From Noviherbaspirillum humi (GTDB lineage: Bacteria > Pseudomonadota > Gammaproteobacteria > Burkholderiales > Burkholderiaceae_D), in contig NZ_FZOT01000007.1 in assembly GCF_900188095.1 (NCBI RefSeq), positions 62,001 to 126,000 on the forward strand: DNA of 64,000 nucleotides. Reading direction: 5' to 3'. Numbering within the stretch: position 1 is the first letter of the stretch; each line of letters begins with the position of its first letter. Positions 16,728 through 26,177 of this stretch are shown in pieces. A program made the position numbers and the translations under genes. Below the pieces are notes generated by a model. It saw only the letters and a program-made list of their open reading frames with translations, made no database searches and had not been told where the DNA came from.

Positions 16728-19700
16728 TTTCCGCCGCCCTCGGCCTGAGCTTCGGCATGGGCGCCGCCCTGCCCATCCTGCCCGCCCTGGCCGCCGCCAC
16801 GGTCGCTGCGCCGTCGGTGCCGGCCGCCGCGTCCATTCCCCCGGCGGACGCCGCCGATGCCGCCCTGCTCGGACAGGCTCGCCTGTGGGAAGCACGCCGC
16901 CGCGACGACCTGGCGCTGGAAGCGCTCGGCAAGCTGCTGCGCACCAGCCCGGACCATCCGCAAGCCCTGGCCGCCCAGGCCGAGATCCTGCTGCGCACCG
17001 ATGCCAAGCGCGCCCGCCAGGTCATCGAGCGGCTGCGCATGGCCCACCCCGGCCATCCCGAACTGGCCCGGCTGGAGGTGCTGCAGCGACTCTCGGGCCG
17101 CGACGCCGAACGCCTGCGCCTGGCGCGCGGCCTGGCCCGCAATGGCCGTGCCGAAGACGCGCTGGCGATGCTGAAGGAATTGTTTCCCGCCGGCCCGCCG
17201 ACCACCGATCTGGCGCTGGAATACTGGGAAGTGGTGGCGGACACACGCAACGGCTATGAGCCGGCGCTCGCGGCGCTCTCCCGGCTGGCTGCCGCCCATC
17301 CCGAACATGCGCGCCTGCGTCTGTCGGTCGCCGAACTGGTGCTGCAGCGTCGCCCGGCCGATCCCGCCGCGCTCGGCGTGATCCGGGCCATGACGCGCGA
17401 CACCCAGCTCGAGAAGCAGGCCCGCGCCGCCTGGCGCCGCGCCGTGCTGAAGCTGGGCCCGGCGCCCTCCAGCGTTCCGCTCGTCGAAGAATATCTGCAG
17501 AGCGAGCGGCTGGACGATCCCACCGTGCGCCAGCATCTCGCCGGCCTGCAGGCGGCAATCGACAAGGACCGGGCGCTGCGTGCCGATCCCGGCTGGCGCG
17601 CCGGCCAGGAAGGCCTCGCCCTGCTCGATCGCGGCAAGCTGCCGGAAGCCGAGGAACGGCTGGCCCAGGCGCTGGCGCGCCGGCCGGATGACGCCGAGCT
17701 GCTGGGCGGCTTCGGCCTGCTGCGCATGCGCGAGGGACGCCATGCCGAAGCGCAGGGCTACTTCGAGCAGGCGCAGCGCCGCGATCCCGGCAGCGACCGC
17801 TGGCGCAGCCTTGGCCGTACCGCCCGCTTCTGGCAATTGATGCGCGAAGCCGGCGATGCCGAAGACAGCCGCGAGTACCAGCTGGCCGAATCCAAGCTGG
17901 CCCAGGCGCGCGAACTGGACAGCCGCAATCCGCAGGCGCTGCTGGCGCTGGGACGGCTGCGTTCGGCCCAGAATCGCGTCGCCGACGCCGAAGAGGCGTA
18001 CCGCGCCGTGCTGGCGGCCGACCGCGGCAATGCCGATGCGCTGCAAGCCCTGTTTGCACTCTACCTCAGCCATGGCCGTGAAGCGGACGCCACGGCGCTG
18101 CTGGCGCGGCTGCCGGCGGCGCAGCGATCCCAGGCCGCCGCCAGGATGGAGGCGGCCAAGGCCGATTACTTCCGCGGGCAAGCCCAGGCGCTGCTTGCCG
18201 CCGGCAAGGTGGAAGAAAGCCGGTCGATGCTGGATGACGCCGGCCGCCACGGCGGCTTCGATCCCTGGATGACACTCGATCTGGCCCGGCTGTACCAGGC
18301 TCGCGGCGAAGGCGGACAGGGCGAAGCCATGTTCGCCGACCTGCTCAAGGCGCGCCCCCAGGATGCTGAAACCCGCTACGCGTATGCGCTTTTCCTCGGA
18401 AGCCGCGGCGAGGAAACAGGGGCGCTGACCGCGCTGGAAGGCATTCCCGGTCCCGAGCGCAGCGCCGGCATGGCCGGGCTGCAACGGCGCCTCTGGAGCC
18501 GTGCGGTGGTACAGCGCGCGCTGGCCCTGGCCGCCGCCGGAAAGACGACGCCGGCACGGCGGATGATAGCCAAAGCCGAGCAAATGGCTGACGGCGACCC
18601 CGACCTGATGCTGGACTTCGCCGATGCGCGCATCGACCTGGGCGATCTGCCGGGGGCGCGCGCCTCGCTCGCGACCCTCGCCGCGCGTACGCCGCCCTCG
18701 ACCGATTGGACCCTGCGCCATGCGCGCCTGACCGCCAGCGCCCGTGACGATGCCGGCGCCGCCGCCCTGCTCGGCCGCATCGATGCCAGCCAGCTCGATG
18801 CCGAGCAGAAGGCTGCCTGGCAGGACATCCGCATGACCCTGGCGCTGCGCGAGGCGGATCGCCTGCGCGAGGCCGGCCGCATCGATGCCGGGCTGGCCTT
18901 GCTCGACCGGCAGGCATCGGCACAGGCCGGGCCGTCGGCGGCGCGCCTTGCCGCCGCCCGCGCCCGCCTGCTCCGCGCCGCCGGCCAGCCGCTGCCGGCG
19001 GCCGTGCACTACGGCGCGTGGCAGGCGCTGGAGCCGGCCAGCCGCGATGCCGCCATCGGCCGCATCGAAATGCTGCTGCAGGCAGGACATCGCGAGGAGG
19101 CGCGGCCGCTGCTGGACGCGCAGCTAACCGATCTCAAGGACGCCACGCCCGATCAGGTCGCTGACCTGATCGGCGCGTTGATCGACCTGCAGGCGTGGCC
19201 GCGCGCGGCGGCGCTGGCTGCGGACGCGCCGCCATCCGTGCGCGAACACCCGCGCGTGCTGGCCTATGCCTCGGAACTGGCGCAGCACGATGGACGGATG
19301 GCGGATGCGATCGATTACCTGCGCCGCTCGCTCGCGGCGCAAGGCACCGGCATCGCGCCGCTGGCGCTGCTGTCTACCCTGGATGCGCCTGCGCCGGGAC
19401 GGGAACGCGGTTCGGCGCCGGAAGCCCTGCCGGAACAGGCGCCCGGCGCCGCCCCGGCAAACGCCGGACGCTACCGCCGCCTGGCGGAAATGATCGACCA
19501 GTCCACCGCTTGGTTCGCCACCACCGTCGACCAGAACAGCCGCAGCGGCAGCGCCGGCCGCTCGCAATACGATCTCATCGAAATCCCGCTCGAATACAAG
19601 CGCGCCCAGGATGCCCGTGGCCGATGGACGCTGCGCGCCGACCTGGTGAAGGTGGATGCCGGCGCCATCGATCTCGCCGACAGCGGCGCCCGGGAAAGCT

Positions 19701-20659
19701 TCGGCAGCACCCTGCTGTGCCAGCCGGTGTGCGACAACGGCGTCTTCCGGCAGCAGGCTTCCGGCCTCGCGCTCAACGCCATGCTGGAGCGCGGCGCCAC
19801 CCGCTACGACATCGGCACGACGCCGGTCGGCTTTCCGGTACAGACCCTCATCGGCGGCATCCTGCACAAGGGCGATCTCGGTCCCTTCGGCTATTCGGTG
19901 GATGTTTCGCGCCGCCCGCTCACCGGCAGCCTGCTGTCCTACGCCGGCACGCGCGATCCGCGCACCGGCCTGACCTGGGGCGGCGTCACCGCCAACGGCA
20001 TTCGCCTCGGCCTCAGCCTGGACAAGGGCGAACGCTGGGGATTCTGGTCCTCGCTCGGACTGCATCGCCTGGCCGGGCGCAACGTCGAGGACAACGACCG
20101 GGCGCAGCTCATGGGCGGAGCCATCCTGCGGGCGGTCAACGAAGACGACCGCCTGCTGCAGTTCGGCCTCACCGGCATGGTCTGGCGCCACAGCAGGAAC
20201 GCCGGCGAATATACCTTCGGCCATGGCGGCTACTACAGCCCGGCCACCTTCCAGTCGCTGTCGCTGCCGGTCACTTTTGCCAAGCGCCATGCACGGCTGT
20301 CCTATGCGCTGCGGGCGGCAGTCTCGGTGTCGCGCTCGACCACCGACGAGGCGCCCTACTTCCCGACGGACGCCGGCATGCAGAGCCTGGCGGAAAGCCT
20401 CGCCGCCAGCACCGGCGTCACGCCCCGCTACCGCGCCGGCGACAGCGGCGGCTTCGGCTTCGGCCGCTCGCTGTCCCTCGCCTGGGAGTACCAGGCGGAC
20501 CCGCGCCTGTTCATCGGCGGCCGGGTCGAGCTCGACCGCTCCACCGATTACTCGCCGAACCGCTTCGGACTTTATCTGCGCTATGCACTGGACCGCAATG
20601 CGGCGAGGCCGGTGGCGCTGGTGCCGGAAGCCGTTCGGCCAACCTCCCAGGCTTATTGA
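16712..20659 (+). CDS. bcsC: Cellulose export outer-membrane protein BcsC
   Basis: 1315 aa. A signal peptide (cleavage near LAAA, about residue 30) is followed by a long array of TPR helices to about residue 930, such as the repeated A-x(4)-P-x(4)-A-L-x-A-L-G-x-L pattern. A C-terminal beta-barrel of about 330 residues follows, alternating hydrophobic strands and ending in RFGLYLRYALDRN. BcsC forms the outer-membrane pore for cellulose, with its TPR part spanning the periplasm. The start overlaps bcsZ, and its stop overlaps the next start as TGATG. Confidence 0.94.
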   Translation: MQRTLISAALGLSFGMGAALPILPALAAATVAAPSVPAAASIPPADAADAALLGQARLWEARRRDDLALEALGKLLRTSPDHPQALAAQAEILLRTDAKRARQVIERLRMAHPGHPELARLEVLQRLSGRDAERLRLARGLARNGRAEDALAMLKELFPAGPPTTDLALEYWEVVADTRNGYEPALAALSRLAAAHPEHARLRLSVAELVLQRRPADPAALGVIRAMTRDTQLEKQARAAWRRAVLKLGPAPSSVPLVEEYLQSERLDDPTVRQHLAGLQAAIDKDRALRADPGWRAGQEGLALLDRGKLPEAEERLAQALARRPDDAELLGGFGLLRMREGRHAEAQGYFEQAQRRDPGSDRWRSLGRTARFWQLMREAGDAEDSREYQLAESKLAQARELDSRNPQALLALGRLRSAQNRVADAEEAYRAVLAADRGNADALQALFALYLSHGREADATALLARLPAAQRSQAAARMEAAKADYFRGQAQALLAAGKVEESRSMLDDAGRHGGFDPWMTLDLARLYQARGEGGQGEAMFADLLKARPQDAETRYAYALFLGSRGEETGALTALEGIPGPERSAGMAGLQRRLWSRAVVQRALALAAAGKTTPARRMIAKAEQMADGDPDLMLDFADARIDLGDLPGARASLATLAARTPPSTDWTLRHARLTASARDDAGAAALLGRIDASQLDAEQKAAWQDIRMTLALREADRLREAGRIDAGLALLDRQASAQAGPSAARLAAARARLLRAAGQPLPAAVHYGAWQALEPASRDAAIGRIEMLLQAGHREEARPLLDAQLTDLKDATPDQVADLIGALIDLQAWPRAAALAADAPPSVREHPRVLAYASELAQHDGRMADAIDYLRRSLAAQGTGIAPLALLSTLDAPAPGRERGSAPEALPEQAPGAAPANAGRYRRLAEMIDQSTAWFATTVDQNSRSGSAGRSQYDLIEIPLEYKRAQDARGRWTLRADLVKVDAGAIDLADSGARESFGSTLLCQPVCDNGVFRQQASGLALNAMLERGATRYDIGTTPVGFPVQTLIGGILHKGDLGPFGYSVDVSRRPLTGSLLSYAGTRDPRTGLTWGGVTANGIRLGLSLDKGERWGFWSSLGLHRLAGRNVEDNDRAQLMGGAILRAVNEDDRLLQFGLTGMVWRHSRNAGEYTFGHGGYYSPATFQSLSLPVTFAKRHARLSYALRAAVSVSRSTTDEAPYFPTDAGMQSLAESLAASTGVTPRYRAGDSGGFGFGRSLSLAWEYQADPRLFIGGRVELDRSTDYSPNRFGLYLRYALDRNAARPVALVPEAVRPTSQAY

Positions 20660-21012
20660 TGCGAAATCGACCGATCATGCGCACGCTCTCCCTGTTCATG
20701 GCCGGCCTCGGCCTGTGTGCCGCCGCGCACGGCGCGGACGCAGGGCGGCTGAATCATTTCGATCCGGCATCGCTCAACGACTACGCGGTTCGCAAATATC
20801 AGGAAGGCGATCGCGCCACAGCGCGGCTGCTGCTGGAGCGCGCCCATCTGCTGGCGCCCCAGGATGCGGCCATCGCCCGCAACCTGCGCATCGCGCGCGG
20901 CGAGGAAGCGCCGGAAGGATTGAAAGGCCAGCGCGATACCACGCCGACCGCCTCGTCACCGCAGGAGAGGGAAAAGACGGAAGAGGTCCTGCCGCCGCTG
21001 TGGCCGCGTTGA
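20659..21012 (+). CDS. Small exported TPR-like protein at the end of the bcs operon
   Basis: 117 aa, starting in the bcsC stop (TGATG). A signal peptide (MRTLSLFMAGLGLCAAAHGA) is followed by one TPR-like helix pair: YAVRKYQEGDRATARLLLER then AHLLAPQDAAIARNLRIARG. The tail is charged, Pro-rich and probably flexible. It is not BcsD or any Bcs protein I recognise. Its coupling to bcsC and periplasmic location suggest an accessory that contacts the BcsC TPR array or the nascent fibre. This is inferred from position only. Confidence 0.6.
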   Translation: MRNRPIMRTLSLFMAGLGLCAAAHGADAGRLNHFDPASLNDYAVRKYQEGDRATARLLLERAHLLAPQDAAIARNLRIARGEEAPEGLKGQRDTTPTASSPQEREKTEEVLPPLWPR

Positions 21013-21037
21013 GCAGCACGAGGGGTTTCGCTGCGCG

Positions 21038-21052
21038 CGGCCGGCCCGGCCG
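21038..21052. terminator. GC hairpin between convergent bcs and msh operons
   Basis: CGGCCGG and CCGGCCG form a strong stem in the 55-base gap between the last bcs gene and mshN, which converge here. There is no T run on either side, so it is at best a weak or factor-assisted terminator. Confidence 0.3.
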
Positions 21053-21067
21053 TGATCAAACAAGGAT

Positions 21068-22306
21068 CTATCGCTGCAGGTTCGCCAGCCGCTGATCCAC
21101 GAACGCCTGCAGTTCGGCCGACAGGCCGCCGAGGGTTTTGGCCCGCCTGAACGACTCCACCGCTTCCTGGGTACGCTGCAGCGCCTGCAGCGACAAGCCC
21201 ATGCCCATCCACCACAGCGCCGTCTGCGGCGACTTCTGCAGCGCGAGCTGATAGTGCTCGATGGCGCGCTGGTGCTGCTCGTCACGTTGCAGGAGGGCGG
21301 CGAGAAAGGCCTGGTAATCGGCGCGGTCCGTGCTGTAGGGCAGCGCCTTGTCCAGGGTCTGGATGGCCGGCTTGAGCTCGCCGCGTTCCACCTGCATGCG
21401 CGCCAGGGCTTGCGCCAGGCGCGGCTGGGCCGGGTCCTGGGCGATCGACTCGCGCGCCATGCGCATCGCATCGTCGCGCCGGCCGCTGTCGGCCAGCGCG
21501 CTCATCAGCGCCTCGCGGGCGCGGGCATGCCTCGGGTCGGCCTGCAGCGCGCGCTCCAGCGCTTCCACCGCCTGCACCGCCTTGCCCTGCTCCAGCAGGG
21601 ATGCGCCCTTCACGAATTCGGCTTCGGCGCGCTGGCGGGGGCCCATGTCCCGTGCCGGTTCGGGCGCGACGGCCTGGCTGGCCGGCTGGGCCGGCTTCGC
21701 CTCATCGCTTGCCGGGTGCGGATTGGCCTTTTCTTTCGCACCCTTCGGCGTATCCGCCAATGGCGGCGGCGAGATTGGCCGGGCGTTCGCCGGTGCCGTC
21801 GTCACCGCCTGGGCGGCATCGGCGATCATCGCCTCGGCGCGCGATTTAGGCTGCGGTTTCTGAACCGGCGCTGGGGCCACGTCAGCCTTGGCCACCTTCG
21901 CCGCCGGCGCTGCCGGGACGGATACCGTGGCAACCGGCGGAGCGATTGGCGCCGTTGGATTGGTTGCAGTGGACGCTGCGGGAGCAGTAACCGCCGGCTT
22001 CGCTTCCGGCGCCGCAGTGCTCGCCGCCGGCACGGGCATGGGCGTGGCCGCGGCGGCCGGCACGCCGGCGGGCTGTGCCAATTGCACGCGCGGCGCGACC
22101 GGTGCGGCTGCCGGCGTCGATGGCCGGCCGAGATACCAGGCACCGGCGCCGACCAGCGCTGCCGCCGCCGTTCCCGCAATCCACCATGCCGGCGAGAGGC
22201 CCCGCCTGCGCGGAACGGATCGAACCTGGCTATCCATGGAAGCCGTCGACGCCGCGCCGGGCTGGCGCGCATCGAGTTCCCGCAACATGCTATTGATGAG
22301 GCTCAT
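21068..22306 (-). CDS. mshN: MSHA biogenesis protein MshN (TPR)
   Basis: 412 aa from the ATG overlapping the mshM stop (ATGA): MSLINSMLRELDARQPG is the typical MshN start. One membrane helix (about AWWIAGTAAAALVGAGAWYL) is followed by a long Ala/Pro linker and C-terminal TPR repeats such as GKAVQAVEALERALQADPRH. MshN is thought to be a periplasm-facing scaffold that supports the secretin or the inner-membrane platform. It is the last gene of the msh operon. Confidence 0.85.
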   Translation of the reverse strand: MSLINSMLRELDARQPGAASTASMDSQVRSVPRRRGLSPAWWIAGTAAAALVGAGAWYLGRPSTPAAAPVAPRVQLAQPAGVPAAAATPMPVPAASTAAPEAKPAVTAPAASTATNPTAPIAPPVATVSVPAAPAAKVAKADVAPAPVQKPQPKSRAEAMIADAAQAVTTAPANARPISPPPLADTPKGAKEKANPHPASDEAKPAQPASQAVAPEPARDMGPRQRAEAEFVKGASLLEQGKAVQAVEALERALQADPRHARAREALMSALADSGRRDDAMRMARESIAQDPAQPRLAQALARMQVERGELKPAIQTLDKALPYSTDRADYQAFLAALLQRDEQHQRAIEHYQLALQKSPQTALWWMGMGLSLQALQRTQEAVESFRRAKTLGGLSAELQAFVDQRLANLQR

Positions 22307-23196
22307 CGAAAATAGGTCCATGCAATGCCGCATCCCGCGGCCACGAAAACCGTGCCGGCCAGCGCCAGCCACCCCCAGATGCCGTGTCGTGCCGCGCCGG
22401 TGTCGTCAGCCGCCGCGCGCACATGCCGCGCCACCACCTCGTGCATGCCCTCGCCATACGCCAGCATCAGCGCCTTGTGCGCCAGGATGTTGACCAGCCG
22501 CGGCGTGCCGCCGCTGGCCGCATGCAGCAGCTTCAGCGCGTTCGGCTTGAACAGCCTGCCGCCCTGATAGCCGGCGGTGCTGAGCCGGTGCGCCACGTAG
22601 AAAGCCATGTCGTCGCGATTCAAGGGCGCGAGGCGGTAATGGAAAGTGATGCGCTGCTTCAGCTGGCGTATCGATTCCTGGCTCAGGTGCGCGTCCAGCT
22701 CGGGCTGGCCGAACAGCACGATCTGCAGCAGCTTGCGCTTCTCGGTCTCCAGATTGGTCAGCAGGCGCAGCGCCTCCAGCGTCTCCAGCGGCATGGCCTG
22801 CGCCTCGTCCAGGCACAGCACCACCCGCTTGTCCTCCGCCGCCAGCTGCAGCAGCCGCTGGTTGATGGACTTGAGCAGCTGGTGCTGGTCCGCATCCTTC
22901 TCGATGCCGATTTCCAGCTCGTCGGCCAGCGCCAGCATCAGCGTGCGCGGCTCCAGGTAGGGATTGGGGATATAAGCGCTGACGAAGCCCTCGTCCAGCG
23001 ACGCCAGGAACTTCCGGCAGAGCATGGTCTTGCCGGTGCCGACCTCGCCGGTGATCTTGATGAAGCCTTCGCCATTGCGCACCGCGATCACCAGCGTGTT
23101 CAACGCTTCCTGATACGTATTGCAGGCAAAGAAGAAGCTGGTGTCGGGCGTGATGCCGAAGGGCAGCTCGCGCAGTCCGAAGTGGGCGGCGTACAT
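22303..23196 (-). CDS. mshM: MSHA biogenesis ATPase MshM (ExeA-like)
   Basis: 297 aa. It starts MYAAHFGLRELPFGITPD, like ExeA/MshM AAA proteins. It has Walker A GEVGTGKT (about residues 50-57) and Walker B VVLCLDEAQAMP. A membrane helix is at the C-terminus (about GWLALAGTVFVAAGCGIAW). ExeA-type proteins help secretin assembly through peptidoglycan; MshM is inferred to do this for MshL. The start overlaps the mshL stop (TGATG). Confidence 0.88.
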   Translation of the reverse strand: MYAAHFGLRELPFGITPDTSFFFACNTYQEALNTLVIAVRNGEGFIKITGEVGTGKTMLCRKFLASLDEGFVSAYIPNPYLEPRTLMLALADELEIGIEKDADQHQLLKSINQRLLQLAAEDKRVVLCLDEAQAMPLETLEALRLLTNLETEKRKLLQIVLFGQPELDAHLSQESIRQLKQRITFHYRLAPLNRDDMAFYVAHRLSTAGYQGGRLFKPNALKLLHAASGGTPRLVNILAHKALMLAYGEGMHEVVARHVRAAADDTGAARHGIWGWLALAGTVFVAAGCGIAWTYFR

Positions 23197-25034
23197 CAGC
23201 GCAGCGCTCCGCCGCCTTGCGGGTCCAGCGTCTGCATGCGGCGCTGGCTCTCCAGGATGTCGCCGGCCCAGTTGGTATTACTGTCGACGATGGTCGGCTT
23301 GATCAGGATGACCAGTTCGCGCTTCTGGTTGACGCGGCTGGTGCTGCGGAACAGGCCGCCGATGCCGGGCGCGTCGCCGGCGCCTGGGATTTGCGAGCGG
23401 TCGTTGGTGGTCGCCTGCCGCATCAGGCCGCCGATCGCGATGATCTGGCCGTTCTGGCCGCGCACCACGCTGTCCGTCTCCGACGTGTTGCTGGAAGCGA
23501 GCGGCAGGTTCAGCGTGCCGAGCTGGCCGAGGTCGAGCTGCTTGTTCACCGTGCTGACCTGGGTGACCGACGGGTGGACGTGCAGCGTGATGTTGTCCTG
23601 CTCGTCGATCTGCGGCGTGACGTCGAGCACCACGCCGGAGAAGAACTGCTGCAGGGTGACGTCCGGGGTGACGATGGTGCCGGTGGTCGAGGTCTGGGTA
23701 TTGGACGACACCTTGGTGACGAAGAAGTCGTCGGTGCCCACCTTGAGGATGGCTTTCTGATTGTTCAGGGTGGCGATACGCGGGCTGGACAGCACATGGA
23801 CATTGCCCTGGGTTTCCAGGAAGCTCAGCATCGCCGCGAAATTGTTGGTCTGAAAAGCAAGGCCGAACACCGACCCGGCGGCGTTGCCCGCAGCAGCGAG
23901 CGCCGCGCCGGTGGCGGCGGTGACCGTCGTGGCGCCGATGGCGCCGGTGGCGATGTTCGTCGTGTTCAGGGTCGTGCTCAGATTGCGCGACACATTGGCC
24001 GGCACCAGTCCCGTGCCGGGCGCGACGAAGCCGATGGCCGAAGGATTGCCGAGGATATTGGCAAAGGATGCCCAGTTGATGCCCGACTGGAAGCTGTCAT
24101 TGAGCTGGACCTCCAGGATCTTGGCTTCCAGGATCACCTGGCGCTCGACCGACAGCTGCGCCGCCTTCAGGTACTGGGCGACGGCGCGCAGTTCTTCCGG
24201 CATGGCCCTGACCACGACGACGCCGGACTGGCGGCTGATGACGACGCTGCGACCGTCGCCGTTCTGCCCGCCCGGCGTCCGCTCGTCGGCAACACCGACG
24301 ATGGCACGGATTGCGTCGCGCAGCTCACCCCAGAAATCGCTGGTCAGATTGGAGCTGACCCGGCTGCCGGGCAGAGCCCCGACTGCGGTCCCGCCCGTCG
24401 GGGATGTCGGCGGATAGGGCGAAGTGATGCCGGGGAATGGCGCCTGGCCGGTCGGCGCAGTGTTTGGAAACGCGGTCTGCGGGGCGCCGGTCGGCTGCTG
24501 CCCTGCGGTCGACGTGCCGGCATTGACCCGGGTTTCGGAAGAGCCGACTCGGGAACCATTGAGGTAGTTCACATGGAACACGCGGGTCTGCATGGTGAGC
24601 GGCTTGACGACGATGCGATTGCCCTCGGCCGAATAATCGTAGCCGTACAGTTCCCGAATCGCGTCGAGCGCCTCGAACAGGGTCACGTTCTTCAGGGTGG
24701 CCGAGATGGTGCCCGAGACGTCGGGATGGACCAGAATGTTGTAGCGCGTGTTTGCGCCGATGGCGGCGAAGAACTGCTTGGCCGGCACTTCGTTGAATGA
24801 CACGCTGAAGCGCTCGCGCCCCGGCGCCTCCGCCGGCGCGGCCTGCGGGCGCGGCGGGGCGATCAGCGCTTCGCTGACGGCGCTCGGCACGGGAGCGGCC
24901 GGCTTTGCCGGCCTGGCCGCGCTGGCGGCGGCCTTGGCGAGTTCGTCCTGGATGGCGTCATAGGTCTGTCTCGACGGCGCGGTGGAGCATGCGGCAATGC
25001 TTGCCGTCAGCAGCGCAATGAGGGATCTCTTCAT
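23196..25034 (-). CDS. mshL: MSHA pilus secretin MshL
   Basis: 612 aa from MKRSLIALL. A lipoprotein signal ends in the lipobox IAAC. A short STN/secretin N-terminal domain (FNEVPAKQFFAAIGANTRYN) and N-domains follow, then the C-terminal secretin channel with VLSSPRIATLNNQKAILKVG and VPLASS-like segments typical of MshL/GspD. It forms the outer-membrane pore of the pilus. A Gly/Pro/Thr-rich loop near residues 180-230 separates the N-domains. Confidence 0.92.
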   Translation of the reverse strand: MKRSLIALLTASIAACSTAPSRQTYDAIQDELAKAAASAARPAKPAAPVPSAVSEALIAPPRPQAAPAEAPGRERFSVSFNEVPAKQFFAAIGANTRYNILVHPDVSGTISATLKNVTLFEALDAIRELYGYDYSAEGNRIVVKPLTMQTRVFHVNYLNGSRVGSSETRVNAGTSTAGQQPTGAPQTAFPNTAPTGQAPFPGITSPYPPTSPTGGTAVGALPGSRVSSNLTSDFWGELRDAIRAIVGVADERTPGGQNGDGRSVVISRQSGVVVVRAMPEELRAVAQYLKAAQLSVERQVILEAKILEVQLNDSFQSGINWASFANILGNPSAIGFVAPGTGLVPANVSRNLSTTLNTTNIATGAIGATTVTAATGAALAAAGNAAGSVFGLAFQTNNFAAMLSFLETQGNVHVLSSPRIATLNNQKAILKVGTDDFFVTKVSSNTQTSTTGTIVTPDVTLQQFFSGVVLDVTPQIDEQDNITLHVHPSVTQVSTVNKQLDLGQLGTLNLPLASSNTSETDSVVRGQNGQIIAIGGLMRQATTNDRSQIPGAGDAPGIGGLFRSTSRVNQKRELVILIKPTIVDSNTNWAGDILESQRRMQTLDPQGGGALR

Positions 25035-25038
25035 GTCG

Positions 25039-25434
25039 TTATTTCTTGCTCTTTTTCGCTTCGGGGATGCTGCCATTGCTGCCGGTCAGCGCGTAGTTCT
25101 TCTGGACGTCGGGATAAAGCTTCATCGAACGCAGGCGGCCATCCTCCTGCAACACCACTTCATCTTCCGCGATCCGGACGATGCGGGCGTTGCCCACCCT
25201 GTCTCCCGTCATTACCTGGCGACCGTCGATGATGGCGAAGCGGCGTGATTCGGAATAAAAGATCGAATGCAATCCGGCGCCGGCCGCTTCGGCCTCCCCG
25301 GAGGAAGCCGAAGCGCGGGCGCGGGCGAGGGCGGCGGGCGGCCGGGTAGGATCGACCAGGGCTTCGGCGGATGCCGCCACGCACAGCGGCAGCATCGACA
25401 GGAGTGCGGCAACGGCTTTCAGAGATTGAGCCAT
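25039..25434 (-). CDS. mshK: MSHA biogenesis protein MshK
   Basis: 131 aa. A signal peptide (MAQSLKAVAALLSMLPLCVA) is followed by ALVDPTRPP, the opening motif of MshK/PilP-type proteins. Next come a small beta domain (IFYSESRRFAIIDGRQVMTG) and a Lys-rich tail. It probably links the inner-membrane assembly proteins to the secretin MshL, whose gene follows four bases later. The ATG lies inside the end of mshJ. Confidence 0.8.
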   Translation of the reverse strand: MAQSLKAVAALLSMLPLCVAASAEALVDPTRPPAALARARASASSGEAEAAGAGLHSIFYSESRRFAIIDGRQVMTGDRVGNARIVRIAEDEVVLQEDGRLRSMKLYPDVQKNYALTGSNGSIPEAKKSKK

Positions 25435-26177
25435 TTCTTCTCCAAACTCAATGTATAGACTTCCAGTGTCAGCACCGACGTCGGATAGGCCTTGGCGGTC
25501 AAAATCATGTTTCCCCAGACCATCCGGACCGGCAAGGCTTCCAGCTGCCGCACATAGTTCACCAGGTTCTGGTAACTGCCTTCCACGGTGATCTGCATCC
25601 CGTGCATGAATACCAGCTCCTCCGGCGCCACGGGCGGCAATGCGCCCGGCTGCGGTGCCGGCGGCTGCCCGCCCAAGGCCGCCGCTGCGCCGGCCAGGTT
25701 CATTGGCGCCGGGTTCGCGGTTGCTGGCACGGCGGGCGCGGCATTGAAGCTGTCCAGCCCGCGCACCGGCAGCTTGACGAGCGATACCAGCTTCACGTCC
25801 TGCTGACGGCTGATCACGGCTTCCAGCATGGCGACCATTTGTTCCGGCGCCACCAGATCCTTCTTGTTGGCCTCGATCGCCTGTTCCACGTCGCGGGTCC
25901 TGGCGGACAACTGCGCCAGGCGCGCACGGCTGGCGACGTTCGGATCGACGCCGCTCTCGCCGGCACTGCGCGCGATCTCTTTTTCCAGCTTGCGGATGGT
26001 GGTCAAATTGGCCTGCATCTGGCTTTCCGCTGCGCGCTGCCCGATATCGGCCGGCTCGAACATGAGGAGATAGAAAAGCGCGGCAAGCAGCATCAGCAGG
26101 CCGGCGAAGATCGCGCCGCGTTCGGGCAGGCTGCGGTAATCGACCCAGTTGGCATACCGTTCCCAAACCGATTTCAT
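25419..26177 (-). CDS. mshJ: MSHA biogenesis protein MshJ (PilO-like)
   Basis: 252 aa. A short cytoplasmic start (MKSVWERYANWVDYRSLPER) leads to one membrane helix (about AGLLMLLAALFYLLMF), then a coiled coil and a ferredoxin-like periplasmic domain. This is the PilO/GspM layout. A Pro/Ala-rich insertion lies near residues 150-180. It is expected to pair with the PilN-like protein encoded just upstream; the ATG overlaps that gene by four bases. Confidence 0.85.
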   Translation of the reverse strand: MKSVWERYANWVDYRSLPERGAIFAGLLMLLAALFYLLMFEPADIGQRAAESQMQANLTTIRKLEKEIARSAGESGVDPNVASRARLAQLSARTRDVEQAIEANKKDLVAPEQMVAMLEAVISRQQDVKLVSLVKLPVRGLDSFNAAPAVPATANPAPMNLAGAAAALGGQPPAPQPGALPPVAPEELVFMHGMQITVEGSYQNLVNYVRQLEALPVRMVWGNMILTAKAYPTSVLTLEVYTLSLEKKWLNL

